A stretch of DNA of 64,000 nucleotides from Carya illinoinensis (GCF_018687715.1 NC_056752.1:8942001-9006000); one strand, 5' to 3'; shown: positions 47,201-60,410, counted from the stretch's first letter. Notes: a model not told the origin generated them from the sequence alone. Program-made: numbers and translations.

Positions 47201-49206
47201 TCATGTACTATTTTATTTGGAACAATGCTTGGAATGGATTAAGAAAGAACTAACAACATGGATGATGATGGGTGGCCTAATCTATTATGCCAAAGCTTTA
47301 AGGTAGAATCAGATATAGCATTAACAGTAGATGGAAAAGTGCAATTACTAGCTATACTCACTAATGGTTGTTGCAGAAAATATAGTTCAGCTACTTTTCT
47401 ACCATTCTCAATCATCTTTCATGGGGTACAATCCTGTATATAGTATAGTTCAGGCATACAAATAAATAACAATTTTGATTAAATGTTAATTTGGTAACTA
47501 AAAGAAGGTTATATGTAAAGCTTGGAACACACAACACATCTTTCAAAATCAAATTTTCTGATAAATGAATAGTCCCAATATGCGTGACTGTAACATTCTT
47601 TCCATTTGGCAATTTAACAAAAGTGTTTAAGGTTTGTGTGATTGTAATAAAAAGATGGATTGAATGTATGATATGATCTGTAGCACTTGTATCTATGATC
47701 TAGGTGTTTGAAATAAAGTTTGAATGTATATTTCTTATAGGTGAAAATTGAGAATAGCAGGTTGAATTGTTATGAAACAATGAAGGGTTTGTTTTACCTA
47801 AAAAGGAAGGTAAAACATTTGAAGTAGATGTAACATTAGTTACTTGGCGGTTGGAGTTTTCTGCAACAACAAATGGTTGTGGGCGAATTAATGCAAGCAG
47901 CAACTGATATTCTTCTTGAAAGAATGGCATTGAATTTTGTAGATCAAAAGGTGTACCTGTAGGTTGAGCCATAATTTGGTTTGCTGATAAAACTTTTCCC
48001 TTCTATTTGTAATTTGGTGGATATCAGTGCAACTTGTAACATTTATCCACCGTGTAATTAATCATGCCACAATGAGTGCACAAGACCTTTCTCTTTTGTT
48101 TTGCTGCCTCTCAGAATCAAATCTTGGATTGTCAACCTTCTTATTCATGAAAGCCACAGTAGTATCAAGCCCTGTTCTCCTCATGGACCCAACTTCCTTT
48201 TTGTTTCTCTTCTTGGATTACTAAAGAAAATACTTTAGTAATCGGTGATGATGGATCCATTAACAAAATTTGACCTCTAACATGTGGAAAATTTTCATTT
48301 AATTCCATAAGAAACATTATAATATGCTATCGTTGTCGATAATCAGAGAAAATCCTTGCAGCCCCAGAAGTACAACTTTGACATGCCCCATATGTACAAC
48401 TTGGCATTTGGTTCTAATTTAGCAACTCATCCCATAGTCATTTAAACTTGTGATAGTAAATACTTACCGAAGTTTGGTCTTGAAATAAGGATGAAAGCTC
48501 TTTCTGTAACTGGAAAATTCTTGGTCCATTCCCTTGACAAAACTGATTTTTCAATTCATTCTACATTTCTTTCGCTGTTCTTGCATACATTATGGTTTCC
48601 CCAATATCTCTAGACACTGAATTCAATATCCATGACAACACTATATTATTGCATCTTTCCCATATGGCATATAGAGGATTTAAAGCCAACGGTTGAACTA
48701 TGGTTCCATTCATAAAACCCTAGCTTATTCTTTGTCTTGAGTGTCATCTCCATTGATAGACACCAACGATGTTAATTATCTCCTGTAAAAAGATTTTAGA
48801 CCAAAATAGTACCAGGCGAATCTCCATTTTGGAGATGATATGGACTGAAATTTTGTACATTTGGAGATGAAACAGAGGCTGGTGAATTTTCTACATTTTG
48901 GATAGGATCTGAAGCCATTCTTGCAGTGAGTAGCAACAATTCTTGCAGTAAGCAAAAGTGAAACCCTAAGGTATCTACTCTGATACGATGATGTGCAGTT
49001 TCAGTTAATTCTTGAATTGAAAATAGAAAGTTTATCGAAGGAGTAGTTGTATTTCACTTGCCTGAGAAAGAATACATTAGAATGTTCTATTTATACAAAG
49101 AAATGAATGAACTACATGGTAAAATGACAAGACTAGACTTATTATTTACATTGACTATCCACTTATTTTGAAGGACTAAAAAGTAACTTTACACTTATCT
49201 TTAATA
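44235..49206 (-). mobile_element. Decayed Ty1/copia retrotransposon
   Basis: Two LTRs of about 215 bp (44235-44450 and 48992-49206) are in direct orientation. On the minus strand a primer-binding-like CGTATCAGAG follows the right LTR (48979-48989), and a polypurine run TTGAGAGGGAC precedes the left LTR. The element is about 5 kb. It interrupts a MITE whose intact relative is at 42950-43135. A target duplication is not clear. The LTRs differ by many substitutions, so this is an old insertion. Confidence 0.85.
44546..48918 (-). pseudogene. Copia gag-pol, many stops and frameshifts
   Basis: Read from about 48918 down: gag start (MASDPIQNVENS) soon broken by a stop; protease-like DTSATDHI near 47695; integrase fragments at 47106-46885 (with VRTNNGLEF, the second catalytic Asp changed to Asn) and 46767-46501 ([11 protein letters not shown]); reverse transcriptase at 45992-45747 ([20 protein letters not shown]) and a VYVDDI motif near 45450-45465; RNase H at 44986-44546 ([20 protein letters not shown]). 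Domain order is Copia. The frame is broken many times, so no functional protein is expected. Confidence 0.88.
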
Positions 49207-51041
49207 AGATTTATATAAAAAATTAATTTTTTAATAATGGATCACACTTTTTTAAAATAATTACACGGCACTTGCGCACTACACAATTGTATCTAACATT
49301 ATTATTTTCGGATAATGTGGAATGTAGTTCTAATTTTAAAAAAATATTTTTCAATAGGTAAAAATATTTATACAATTTTAAGATAATTAGAATTTTGTTA
49401 TTTGATTTTATCACACATGATAAATTTCAAATGACCTTCTACTTTGAGGTAAAAATGACATAAAAAATCATTTGAAAGGTTGTAGTATCATACATGTGAT
49501 AAGATCAAAAAGTAAAATTGTAATTTTCTAAAATATGTACTTCTAATTTCACCTATTGACAATAATTTTTTAAAATTAAAACTACATTCCACCAAAACTA
49601 ATTTTTATCTTATTTAAAACGAAATAAACAATTTATACGACACCTTAACAACCCCAAATTGGCACTTATAATTTACCATTTAAATAATTTGATAATATAC
49701 CAAATAAGCTCTTATAATATACCATTTTTCACTATATTATTTAAATAAAATTTTCAATATCTTTTTATTCATTTTAAATATTTTCTCTATTTCTCTTGAT
49801 ACTGACCCATATAAATCATATACAATGTCATGTAATTATTTCATATATTGATGTTTACAATACCCATTCATTAATTTTTTTACTTCGTCATATCTGGTCC
49901 TGCATTCGTTCTTTTACCGGATTTTCTTTGTTCGCCAAGCTTTTCTTTGAGAGTTTTGTCATCAGGGGGTAGGGGACACCCTGTCCTCCATTTCACAGCA
50001 TTCTTCCTCCACAAGAGCCATAATTTTTTGTTCTATTTGACAAAACTAATTTGTATTGTTCAGGTCAGATGGCATTATAGCACACCGCCATTACCATAAA
50101 TTGCCAATAAAATTTTTTTCCTGTGAAATCTCCCAGAAGTCCCCTAGCTCTTTCATTTTCCTTTAGAATGGAACTCTATTTTCTATTTTTAACTCGAACT
50201 AATTCATGGCAAATGGTACCAAGAATGTAAGTTTTAAAGATCATCCATCCACCATAGAGCCACAACTCACCGGAGCATTGCTGGTTATGCCATTTCCCTA
50301 ATTTCATAATCACTAGCCTCATGGATGCAACCTCTTCTCTTGCCCGTATCAACAATCAAACCGACACGAGAAGACAGTAACATCTCCCAATTTTTAAACG
50401 ATAAAACGAGCTGATTGTGAACATAACGCCACTGTTTCTACACTCATTTCTTTTTGTAAGACCATAACGAATCAAATCGTAGATTGCATTTAACATTTAA
50501 ATCGTGTTGGCTTATTTGCTTAAGTTTTACAAGTAATGAAGATCAAAACCAAACGTAAAACTTCTAAAGCTCACGTCCCTGGCTTCAAAATCAATCAGTT
50601 CTTCAAACTTGGGAGTAAAGATTTTTCCATTTTTATATTCAACCACTACAATTACAAAAACAAGTTAGATGCTTCTTGGCAAGAAAAATCATCTAACATA
50701 TCATGCTCAGAAACATGAATATAATCTCATAGATCTTTCCCCCTATGAAAGAGGAAAAATCTCTGAAGTCTGACATGTGAATGGTTTCATGATTCATCAC
50801 AGCAAATACATAGAAAGGAAATCCAAACAAAAGATTTTTCTTCTTAAACAAACAGGCCCAAATAATCAAGGAAATTCTAAACTCCCAACTGATTTATAAG
50901 CTTCAACCATAAGTAAAACTGTATTTTCGAGTAACAGCTCTCATAAATGATCTTATATTCAGCACATGTAGAGCTCAGTATAGCGTATAAATTTCCCAGA
51001 AAACTGGGCATACAATCATTGAGCCAAAAAAGAAAGATCTA
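49207..51041. other. Intergenic, no gene recognised
   Basis: The first 130 bp continue the interrupted MITE. The rest is AT-rich with short open frames (for example 50536-50718) lacking recognisable domains. Confidence 0.4.
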
Positions 51042-51085
51042 CGGGGTTATGAAAAATAGATTAAAAAAAGAATTTAAAGAATGAA

Positions 51086-51166
51086 AGAGATCAGAGTGTG
51101 CTATTGGGGTTTATCGGTCACGGTTAAATCAGAAACACGGACCAAAATTTTTCTCATCATATCTCC
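51086..51166 (-). ncRNA. U18: Box C/D snoRNA U18
   Basis: Minus strand: box C ATGATGA (51160-51154), D' CTGA (51132-51129), C'-like GTGACCGA (51121-51114), D CTGA (51094-51091), terminal stem GAGA/TCTC. The 13 bases before the last T run, within TTTTGGTCCGTGTTT, are complementary to the conserved 25S rRNA stretch AAACACGGACCAA. This guide is the same as in U18 of other eukaryotes, which directs 2'-O-methylation of an A there (fifth base from D', in AAACA). The second guide stretch before box D has no target I can name. Confidence 0.88.
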
Positions 51167-51291
51167 CGAATTTGCATCCATCACTGGCAAAAGAAAACAA
51201 AGAAAATAACAAAAGCATTCAAACCCAAAAAAGATTTTAGAAAAGAGAAAGATACAAACGAAATTTGAGAGAGAATGGCGGGGACGAAAAG

Positions 51292-51392
51292 AATCATCAG
51301 AGACTTAAATACATGTAATCAAGAAATGAATCTATCATTTTGTTGCAGTTTTTCGCATCATCTGATCTCACTTCGTCCCCTAAGACATCCAT
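51292..51392 (-). other. Conserved 31-codon frame overlapping a possible second C/D snoRNA
   Basis: A frame MDVLGDEVRSDD...DYMYLSL runs from the ATG at 51392-51390 to the TGA at 51299-51297 and is intact in the retrocopy. The same DNA, 51368-51292, can be read as a C/D snoRNA: C-like GATGATGC, D CTGA and a GATCA/TGATT stem. Box C is imperfect and no rRNA target is evident. Either reading is possible; neither is proven. Confidence 0.35.
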
Positions 51393-51497
51393 CGCAACTA
51401 CGACAGTAACAACACCATAAATAAGAAATAAACAAGAATGGAGGACTGGAAGAAGGATAATTCCACAAAACACAAAAGGGAAGAGAGAGGAGTAGGT

Positions 51498-51740
51498 GTC
51501 GAAGGGAACGGCTTGAGAGCAAATTTATAGGATGCGAGAGGCGTTGCCCTAGATAGAGGTTTACTGATCCTTCAATTTACACCGTCGGATTATCGGATTA
51601 AGGGGAAAGCTACATCGTACTTTTTGGTTTATAAATTTACAAAAATTCATTTAAATGAGTGGAGTGAGCGTGGGCTTTCAATATTGGGCCATGATCGGAC
51701 TGAAAAAATTTGTCAATCCATGATTTCGAACTGGCCCATC
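51498..51740 (-). promoter_or_regulatory. Promoter of the snoRNA unit with TATA and site II motifs
   Basis: TATAAA at 51529-51524 (minus). Upstream there are three TGGGCY site II elements: TGGGCT 51671-51676, TGGGCC 51685-51690, and GGCCCA 51733-51738. Site II elements, often with telo-boxes, mark plant snoRNA and ribosomal protein promoters; no exact telo-box was found here. Confidence 0.6.
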
Positions 51741-52324
51741 AAATGTTACCAAAATAGGATTTTAGTTGATCCCAACGCGGATTTTTCCTTCTAATTCTCA
51801 ATGATTCTTTTATCTTATATATTAAAATATATCATTAATTTTTTTTATTTTACATATTAATTTTTATAATATATTATATATTAACTTATATATTTATTTT
51901 ATATCATTTAAATATTATATTTTTTAATATTTTGTAGAAGAAAAAATACAAAAAAAAAAAAAAGAATATAATTGAAAAATATTTATATTTGTGCACAATC
52001 CATGCTACAATGTAGCGGCAACACTATAAAAAACTTGAAAATAGATATGAAATACATCATCTGTTGGACGACACTTTTAGAGTACTTTCTTTCATATTTT
52101 ATAGAAATATGGGTTTTACAAAACCCGTTGGAAATGCTCTTAGTGCATGTCTAGGTTTGAGCTTGGAGCAAGTTCTTTTTATAAAAAATATATATATTTA
52201 ATAAATTTATAAAAAGTGCTAGGAGGACTTAAAAAAACTAAAGACTCAATTAAAAAAAAAAAATTGAAGCTTTTTGTTAAAATGCTCTAGATAATGTTAC
52301 ATTTTTAAAACACCACTATAACTA
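51741..52324. other. Intergenic, no gene recognised
   Basis: AT-rich sequence with homopolymer A runs and no coding signal. Confidence 0.4.
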
Positions 52325-53370
52325 TTTTTTTTATTATTATTATCTCAAAAGCAGGGTGCTTTTATTGGATAGATAATCAAGTATTACAATACTTTTCCTT
52401 CAATACTAAAGGAATTATTTGCATAGGCCTATCCTCAACCCGCACCCTTTCACCTGACATTGAAGTAACAAGTTTTGCTAGCATATGAGCAACATTGTTT
52501 GCCTCTCTATAAACAAAACAAATGCTCCAATTGTATCTTTTTTATGTAAATTTCAATCGACTCGTTTTGAGACCTAACAACAATATTGAAAAAACAAATT
52601 TAAGTGAATTCACCCATCCTTACATAGCTTCCTTCATCGTCCTAGTTTTTGATTTTGTAATTACCTTATCTAAAATTTGTAAAAGATCTTTACAACTTGA
52701 TTTACCTTGGGACCATCACTTTCTGCAAGTATATTGTGCACATCCTCAATCATTATACCATAATTTGCATTGATTTACTCAAGGCTATTAGTTGTTACTA
52801 ACACCTTTGAGTCACCTTCTAACACAACATCAAGCCATCTCGATTCTTGATACAGATTGATTGCCCTTCTAAGTGCACATGCTTAAGCTATTACAGATTT
52901 TATTGAGTGATTAATATTTTGACGCAGAGAGGCCATAAGCTCACCTTTATTATTTTCTATTACAACCTCAACTCCCTCTTTGTTATTTCTGTTGTCCGCT
53001 GCTGCATCCCAATTTGCCTTGTACAATATCTCAATTGGTTTTTGCAAGTGGTCTGTTATCTCCCTGATCCTCCTGAGTGGATTCCTTCCTTACTGTTTCT
53101 TTGTGCTACGATAAATTATTCTAGACTTCATTTTGTTCACTGAAACAATTGTCTTGGGTGTCCAAACAAGAGGGAAATCCATCTAAACCACATCCTTCCC
53201 ATTTTATGAGCTACCAATTCAATATCTTCTTTATTTAATATGTCATTTAATCTCATCAATAGCTTCAAGAAATTTACCTCCATATTGGACCATTTTTTAA
53301 CTGGACACTTTGTGGCAACTCCATAGTGCATGAATTGTAGATAATGTCTCACTCTCATAGACTGGGCACA
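52325..53370 (-). pseudogene. L1-type LINE 3' fragment
   Basis: On the minus strand, near 53350-53290, CPVYESETLSTIHALWSC matches the zinc-binding zf-RVT region after the L1 reverse transcriptase. Near 52510-52380, REANNVAHMLAKLV matches the end of the RNase H-like RVT_3 domain. Between them are frame changes and stops. The 3' end is A-rich (ATAATAATAATAAAAAAAAT on the minus strand, near 52325-52345). It is 5' truncated and dead. Confidence 0.75.
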
Positions 53371-53386
53371 AATATGTACAATTTAG

Positions 53387-53980
53387 GAGTGTACAAGAAT
53401 TGAAGGGACCAACCATCTTCGACGGGAACTGGCCACCGGAATTAAGAATTGGCCAAAATTAGTGGAGAACTAGTCGATTGGTGGTAAAAAATATAAGAAA
53501 CCAATATCAGCCGGTTCAGTCATTGTCTAAACCAGGTTCAAACTGTCGAACCAGCCGATATAATATATATTTTTATATATATCTTAAATAAATCAACGTT
53601 GTTGCACTTAAGTGATTTAAATGGCTTCATTTTATATGAAACTTAGAAAAATATATATAAGTGAAACGACGCCGTTTGGTTTAATGTACCAAACAACGTT
53701 GTTTAAATCTAGGGTTTAAATACCCCTCCCCTACTTTCTTTCTTCTTCATCCCGATCCTTTTTCTTTCTTCTCTCTCCTTTCTCACCTCGTAGCGCAGCA
53801 CCGTAGCCCTCCCCTCCCCCATCACGTTGCTAGGCGCTTGGCTTGTGCCTCACCTCTCCGAGCTCTCTCTTATGAGTTTGTGATTTTACTGTGAATTCTT
53901 GAATTTATTGTGAATTTTGGTTAATTTGTTTTGAATTTGTGATGTGAATTTGGAAATGAGTTAGTAATCGACAGATTAAT
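53387..53980 (+). repeat. hAT-like element 5' end fragment
   Basis: Begins AGGAGTGTACAAG, then GGCC/CCGG-type subterminal repeats, then ACGACGCCGTTTGG and a CT-rich leader (53735-53870). This resembles the 5' region of plant hAT elements. No right end or transposase was found. Confidence 0.35.
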
Positions 53981-54711
53981 AATGGAATTAATCGGTATCT
54001 ACCATAAGATTCCAGCAAGTTCTCTTTGTTCCTACTGGCCAATTTTAGTTAGCGCCACCATCTTAAAAACTATTGATGTGGTTTTCAGCCCTAATAAAAT
54101 TACCTCTATAACTAATTTAAAAAATGCTTTAGGTGTATGTTTACTAAACAGTAAAAAACATTTTAATAGAAAAACTTTTTAGTAAAGTTCTACAATTCAA
54201 AACGCTATCATGAACATCTTTATTCTCTCATGCAATCTCAAACAAATCTTAAAAATAAAAATAAAAACAAAAATCAAGTTTTAAACCTAACGTTACAAAT
54301 GTTCAATGGAGTCAGTGGACTCAATTTACATTGCCATAGCCTCTCCTCAAACAATCTTGTATTTGCTATGAGCAATAGTTATGCTGTTTTGGACTTTTTT
54401 TTTTTCTTCTTCTTCTTCTTCTTCCTTTTTTTAGTATTTTGTCTAATTGTTTGAAAATTTTAAGGTTTAATCGACTTAGGGATGTTCATTGTTCGATTCT
54501 CCCAATTCGCATTGTTAATTTTTTTTGTCAATAAGTGATTTTTATCTATAAAAAATTCTATAAATCATCTTCACATCACACACCACATATAATATTTCTT
54601 ATTTTTTATTTTTAATTATTTTCTCTTATTAAATGTGTAGTATATAGATGATAAGTAGAAAAACTCAATTAGTTTAAGAAGAATAAAATAAAAATAAATG
54701 TCGTATGTGAG
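53981..54711. other. Intergenic, no gene recognised
   Basis: AT-rich sequence with a T-run and (TTC)n at about 54390-54432. A terminal-repeat-like AGGGATGTTCATTGTTCG lies at 54479. Confidence 0.35.
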
Positions 54712-55287
54712 ATGATGAGTAGGCCTGATCATGAGGCCGCCCAATTAGTTTTTGTCCCGACCCGATGTGGCCCGCAACCAAGGACCAGCATAGAATGACT
54801 CGATCGAAATGATTCGGATTAGGTAAAACCAGCAGGGTTTTTTTTTTTAATCCCATTTCCAGACTTTCTCAATAAACATTACATCCCATAGGCCATCCAT
54901 CCACTACATTAATTCCCATACGCCATCCATAACATAAAAAATAAATAGTAAACATGAATATAACGTCCATATATATATGATCAATGGAAAAAATTCCAAC
55001 CCTTTTAAACAAATTCATGAATTAGAAATAAACATGAATATAACGTCCATATATATACTATCAATGAAAAATATTCTAGCCCTTTTAAACAAATTCATGA
55101 ACTAGAAATAAACAATCCTCAAATAGGAATTTTTAACAACAAATATTGAATGTGTAGACCATAAGCCTTAAGTCACTCCTCATCAAAATAAATAAAGCTT
55201 GATTGGGGATCAAATTTTGAAAAAAAAAAGAAAAGAAAAAGAAAATAAGATTATTAAATGGTATAAAAATAAATATTATGAAAAACT

Positions 55288-58200
55288 TCAATGGAAGAAA
55301 GAAATATGTTCATTACTTGATTCTGTCTCAAAACTTTTAACATTGTCCAACAAGGCACAAAGATCAATAGATATTAGATTTTTTAAACAATTCTGAGTAT
55401 AAACAAGTGCCTCAATTGTTTTTAGAGATAATGAACAATGAAATGGGTCAAGCACACGACCCCCTACATTGAAGGTTGACTCAGAATAAACAGTAGAAAC
55501 AGGAATGACCATCACATCTCGTGCAACTCTCGCCAAAATAGGATACTTTATTTCATTATTCTTTCACTAATCCAAAATATCAAAATTTAGAACTCGTGCA
55601 TCACAACCATGTTCCAAGTATTGATCAATCCCTAATTTGTTTCTCAAATTACTTTCAATAATTTCTTGCTCATACTCAACCCAAAAACTTTGCTGAGAAT
55701 TAGAATCAATCATACTAGAATCAACTGAGGAAGGTGGCTCAAAGCATGAAACTCCACCTGAACTTCCACACATAATACTATACTCCCTGTACATGTCAAT
55801 CATCAATTCTTTCATTTTTACAATCATTTCTTCAACTAAATTGCCACCATATATTTTTTTGAACAAGAAATGCAAAAGAGTAAATTTGCATCTTGGATCA
55901 AGAACAACAGTAATGAATATCATCAAGTTAGTTTTTTCAATTGATCCTCAATATTTGTTATACTTACTCTTCATGCTCGTAGCCATAACTCTCAACACTG
56001 GATCATTGTTTTGACTCATTTTTTATAAATGCGATTGGATGCCACCAAACTCTTGGAAATATGCATTAGATGTGATATACAAAGAGCCAGTCTCACAATA
56101 GCATCATAAAAATATTTAAAAATTTAACCATTATTTTGACTCTCACCCAATCACTAGAGTATGGGGGGCTCAAACCCACACTACAATAATAGCGAGAAAA
56201 ATAACCATCATCATTCTCCAATTTCAAAAATGGCTTTTGAAATATTTCTGCAACTTCTAGCATGAGATAAATGGATTTTTATTTGATGGGAATATTAAGG
56301 CACACCAATTTTGAACAACTGATTTTCTCCTTCTCTATACACTTTTTGAATTTTTCCATTCTTGCAGGAGGTGATTTAATATACTTAACCGTATTGCGCA
56401 CTCTTGTGATTGAATCATCGTAATCTTTTAGCCATCATTCACAATAAAATTCATAATATGGGCGTAACATCTTATGTGAATATACTTCGTTTCCAACAAA
56501 TGACCTTCTACAAATCCTTTTAAGTAATCAATGTCAACATCATTTGAGGAAGCATTGTCAACTGTAACAATAAAAATCTTCTCAATACTCCAATCCTGTA
56601 GACATGACTCTACATGCCTTCCATTAGTGTCCCCTTTGTGATTAGGAATCAAACAAAAATTTATAATTTTTTTGTGCAATTTTCATTCATAGTCAATAAA
56701 GTGTGCAGTAAGACACATATAATTGAAATTCTGATTGGACGTCCAAGTGTCAGTAGTTAAACTAACCCACCCAACTGCCTTAAATACTTTCCTCAACTTC
56801 TCCTTCTCTTTTTTAAGTAGTTTAATATTGTTACCCAGATGACTAGCACAAGAGATGTGGTAAATTTAGTTGTATTTAAAAATTATAAATTATAAATTAA
56901 ATAAACAATATAAAATATAAACAAAATACGAAGCAGCAATAAATATAAAGAGTAAAGGTAAAAGAGAAGCAAACTCAGTATGTTAACGAGGTTCGGCCCC
57001 ACTGCCTACGTCCTCGCCTCAAGCTACCCCTTGAAGATCTCCAAATTCACTATTCAACCTCCTTCAGGTGGAAATAGAAACCTATTATACTTTTGAACAA
57101 TACCGTTTCAAAGGATCCGTGTAGAATACCCTCTACACTTACAATCACCTTACACTTGGTGATCCAACCATTCCCTGCGTAGAACACTTTCTACATGCAC
57201 AAAGGTTATACACACCATTTTACTTATACAAGAGCTGATAGTGGGTAGGTTATCATAAAACACTTCTCAATAAGTGAAATAAGAACAATACAACACAAAC
57301 TATACCTCTCTCAAAATGAATAAGGATTAAGGCTCAATACTTAGAAAAGAGATAATAAAAGTTTTGAATGGATGTTGTATACTCTTGGTGTTATGAATTT
57401 GAAGCCATCAAATTATCTATTTTATAGGCATATGAGATTTCATATTCAAATTTAAAAAGATCCACATGTCAAAGATAACATCATTCACTTTTTCAAAAAA
57501 TTCAAATAAAAATTTCTTCTTTTTCATTTGTCAAATATAACATCATTCACTTTTCAAAAATTTCAAACTTAATCTTTTTACTTTTCGCATATGAAAAAAG
57601 GAGTACACTTTACTTTTTAAAATTTTCAAACAAAATCATCTACCTTTTACATAAGTAAAAAAGAGCATCAATCACTTTTGAAAATATTCAAATAAAACAT
57701 GCACATATGAAAGATAACAATCAACCATCTTTAATATTTTCAAAATTCAAACATTTAATCATGTCATGCATATGTGAAAGATGACAATCAATCATCTTTC
57801 AAAATTTTCAAATTTAATTTTTAAAATATTCATACACATGTGGAAAATGTATTTTAATGCTTTATGATAAAATATTAATTTTGAGTCTTAATCCCAATTT
57901 TGAATTTTTAAAAGATTTACGATATTACTCTATAAGTTTTAATGTGAACTTGTTTTCTTCTTGCTTATACTTGGTTTCTTATTGTGCTTGACTCTATTGT
58001 GTAGACAACTTAAAATTGAGACTCATTTATTCTTTGAATTCATTTGTTATCATCAAAATCCATGTGTAGATATATAATTACACGAAACTTGAAATCTTGG
58101 ATTCAACAAATACAATCTCTCGCTGTAGTGGTTCGAGATGGGACTTGAAATCTTGGTTCTAATGATTTACATACATTCCTAAATCTTTGTCCTTCCACCA

Positions 58201-58599
58201 CTTTAAACGGAGGCTCATCACAAATTATCATCTCTACAATTGCCATTCATACATCCTCTAGATCAAACTTATGTGTAGTTTGTTAATCCCTAGGTCTAAT
58301 TCTATCAGGTTTTTTTTTTTACAAACACCAACATAATACAACATACTTGATGTACCATGTTTTTTAGGGTGACAAGTGTAAGTCTTGTGGCAGTAATTAC
58401 ACCCCGCTTTTGGGTTACTTAATGAACATCCATCTATTTTTGTGAAATGTTCCCACATCGCTGATAGGTCCTTACTTGCCTTCCTTTTGGGAGGGAGGAT
58501 GATGTTACTACTATTAGACAAGTTAATGTTTGAAGTTAAAAGAGTAGTAATCTCATTGTCTCTTAAATTTGTAGGAGTGTCACTTCTGAAGGAATCCAT
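55288..58599 (-). pseudogene. hAT transposase (Ac/RICESLEEPER-like), disrupted
   Basis: Start MDSFRSDTPTNLRD at about 58599. A BED zinc finger follows: W-E-H-F, CNYC, then HPKKHGTS. A MIICDEPPFKVVEG block follows near 58240-58170. The solo LTR then interrupts. After it, from 56820: LTTDTWTSNQNFNYM, a stop where Trp is usual, VTVDNASSND (catalytic Asp region) and CYAHIMNFIV; then the DUF4413 region (DPRCKFTLLHF, near 55900); last, the hAT dimerisation domain (VARDVMVIPVSTVYSESTFN) at 55536-55288. Stops and frameshifts are scattered throughout. An intact protein would bind the element ends and catalyse transposition. Confidence 0.88.
56829..58108 (-). mobile_element. Solo LTR of the 5750-14266 Copia family
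   Basis: Reverse complement of the LTR at 5750-7094, with the same ends (on the plus strand TGTTACCCAGATGACTAGCA to TTGGATTCAACA). It is flanked by AATAT (56824-56828) and AATAC (58109-58113), a 5-bp duplication with one change. It has many substitutions against the full-length copies, so it is an older insertion. Confidence 0.9.
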
Positions 58600-58659
58600 G
58601 GTATAAACTAACATATAATACAAGTATGAGAAAATAAGAATACCATACTCTTTTAACAA

Positions 58660-60410
58660 TGTAAATTCAATTTTTTCTAAATGCTAAAGAGAAACAAATG
58701 AAAAGATATAAAGCAAACAAGAATGCAAAGTGGGTTGTAAATAATTGATTTGCTGCTCTACTCAACCTTGTTAGATCACCTTTCAATTATTCCTGACTCC
58801 CGAGCAATATATAGCAAGTGATAGGTGAGTATGTTTTGGTTGTTATGACAATTCAATCACTTTGTTCTGTTTTCCATAGCACTATTGGCATTCATGCTGT
58901 TTTGAAATGAATTCCCTAATCATCCCAATATACCTAATAATGATGGCATTCATGCCTTTTTCAGCTCGGGATGTGATTTGTCAACTTTGATTGCTTTACT
59001 AGTTGTAACTTTTTGTAATATTTTTTCCTCGCGATCTTGCTAAACCCCCCCCAGAGCCAGAAAGAAAAAAAAAAAAGAGAAAAAGATACAAACACACTCA
59101 CATGTATGTACTTCTGATCTACTTGTGGTCATTTTCATAGTAACGATTGTCTTTTTATTTTATTTTATTTTTTATTTTTTTTATAATAACACTAAATGAT
59201 GCACTCAAAGAAGAGATTCAGCAATTTAAAGTGTTGACTGGAACATTCTCAGGTGATTGTAGAATCTGAAGGAAGGCACATTCGATGCAATAATCTAAAA
59301 ATTATTGGGTTTTTAGTTTTCAGAAGGATAATCATTAATCTGCTACATGCCACATGCATATGCATAGTAGTTTGGTTCAAACTTTCTAAGTCAATTCCAA
59401 ATGTAGATATTAGAGCTTAGACTTTCTTCTATCAATTTTCATTTGTTCTGCTTAAAAGAAAAATGGTTCTTGAACAAAAGAAAAAATATTTCACTTTGCA
59501 CGGTTTCATATCAATGGACCCAAGTTGTCATTCTTGGTAGAGTAGGCTGAATATTACCCAGAGTGATAAGAATCAGACAGAACAAAAGACCAACCACTCA
59601 AACCCCATAATTTTTGTCAAATATTCAAATTCCTAGCTAACTTTCAATTCCAGCTCAGATTGAATTTGTCTTTTTTACCCTTTTGTATCCAGACCCATGG
59701 TTAGCCAAAAGGTTCTACAATTATTGATGTTTATTGTCATCTCTATGAAGCATCAATTGACATTTAAATGAAGGCATAAAGCATGTTTGGGGGCTTGACA
59801 TCAGCTTACAAATTTCCAATTTAACACCCAATGCTTTAGTTTTAAGTTTTTAATTCTACATAAATTAGATTTTTAAAGAGAAATCAATCATGTCAAGAAA
59901 ACTACAGATTCCCAAATTCATCACAAAAAACAATCTTCAAAGCCCACTCCAATGACTCCATTTCCATGGGTTCAATTCGGCCATATAATCGAATAAAAAG
60001 ACAGGTTCCATATAAAATCCACCACAATTTGACCCGTAGTCGAATCATCAACACAAGAAAATGTTCATAAATCCCAAGTTCAAATCCCAGTGGCTCAATA
60101 TTTCTTATCACCACCACAACTCATAGCCCAAATCATCTGAATAGAAAAATACAAAACACAAAAAAATACACTGTACTGGGGTTATGATGCACGAGTATGA
60201 CTTTGTGAAGAAACTATGTGCTGATCTGAAGGGTTTTATGAACAGATTTAGAAGATTTCATAGAAATTCATTTTATTCACAAATTTAGCTAATCTTAGAG
60301 AAAATGAACATATATCTGTCTTGGAGACCCACACCAAAGCTGATCTAGGAGTTGCAGCCGAAGAGAGAGAGTAAGAGTGAGAGAGAGAGATAGATCCACG
60401 CCACCGTCTA

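Larger units (their letters stand above)
51042..51497 (-). ncRNA. snoRNA precursor transcription unit (U18 host)
   Basis: Extent inferred from the retrocopy at 38815-39276, whose 5' end aligns to 51497 and whose homology fades near 51042. A TATAAA (minus strand, 51529-51524) sits about 30 bp above 51497, as expected for an RNA polymerase II start. The unit holds a 31-codon frame (51392-51297), an overlapping possible C/D snoRNA (51368-51292), and U18 (51166-51086). The retrocopy is contiguous with the genomic unit, so the copied RNA was unspliced. A snoRNA cluster transcribed from its own promoter is the usual plant arrangement. Confidence 0.75.
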
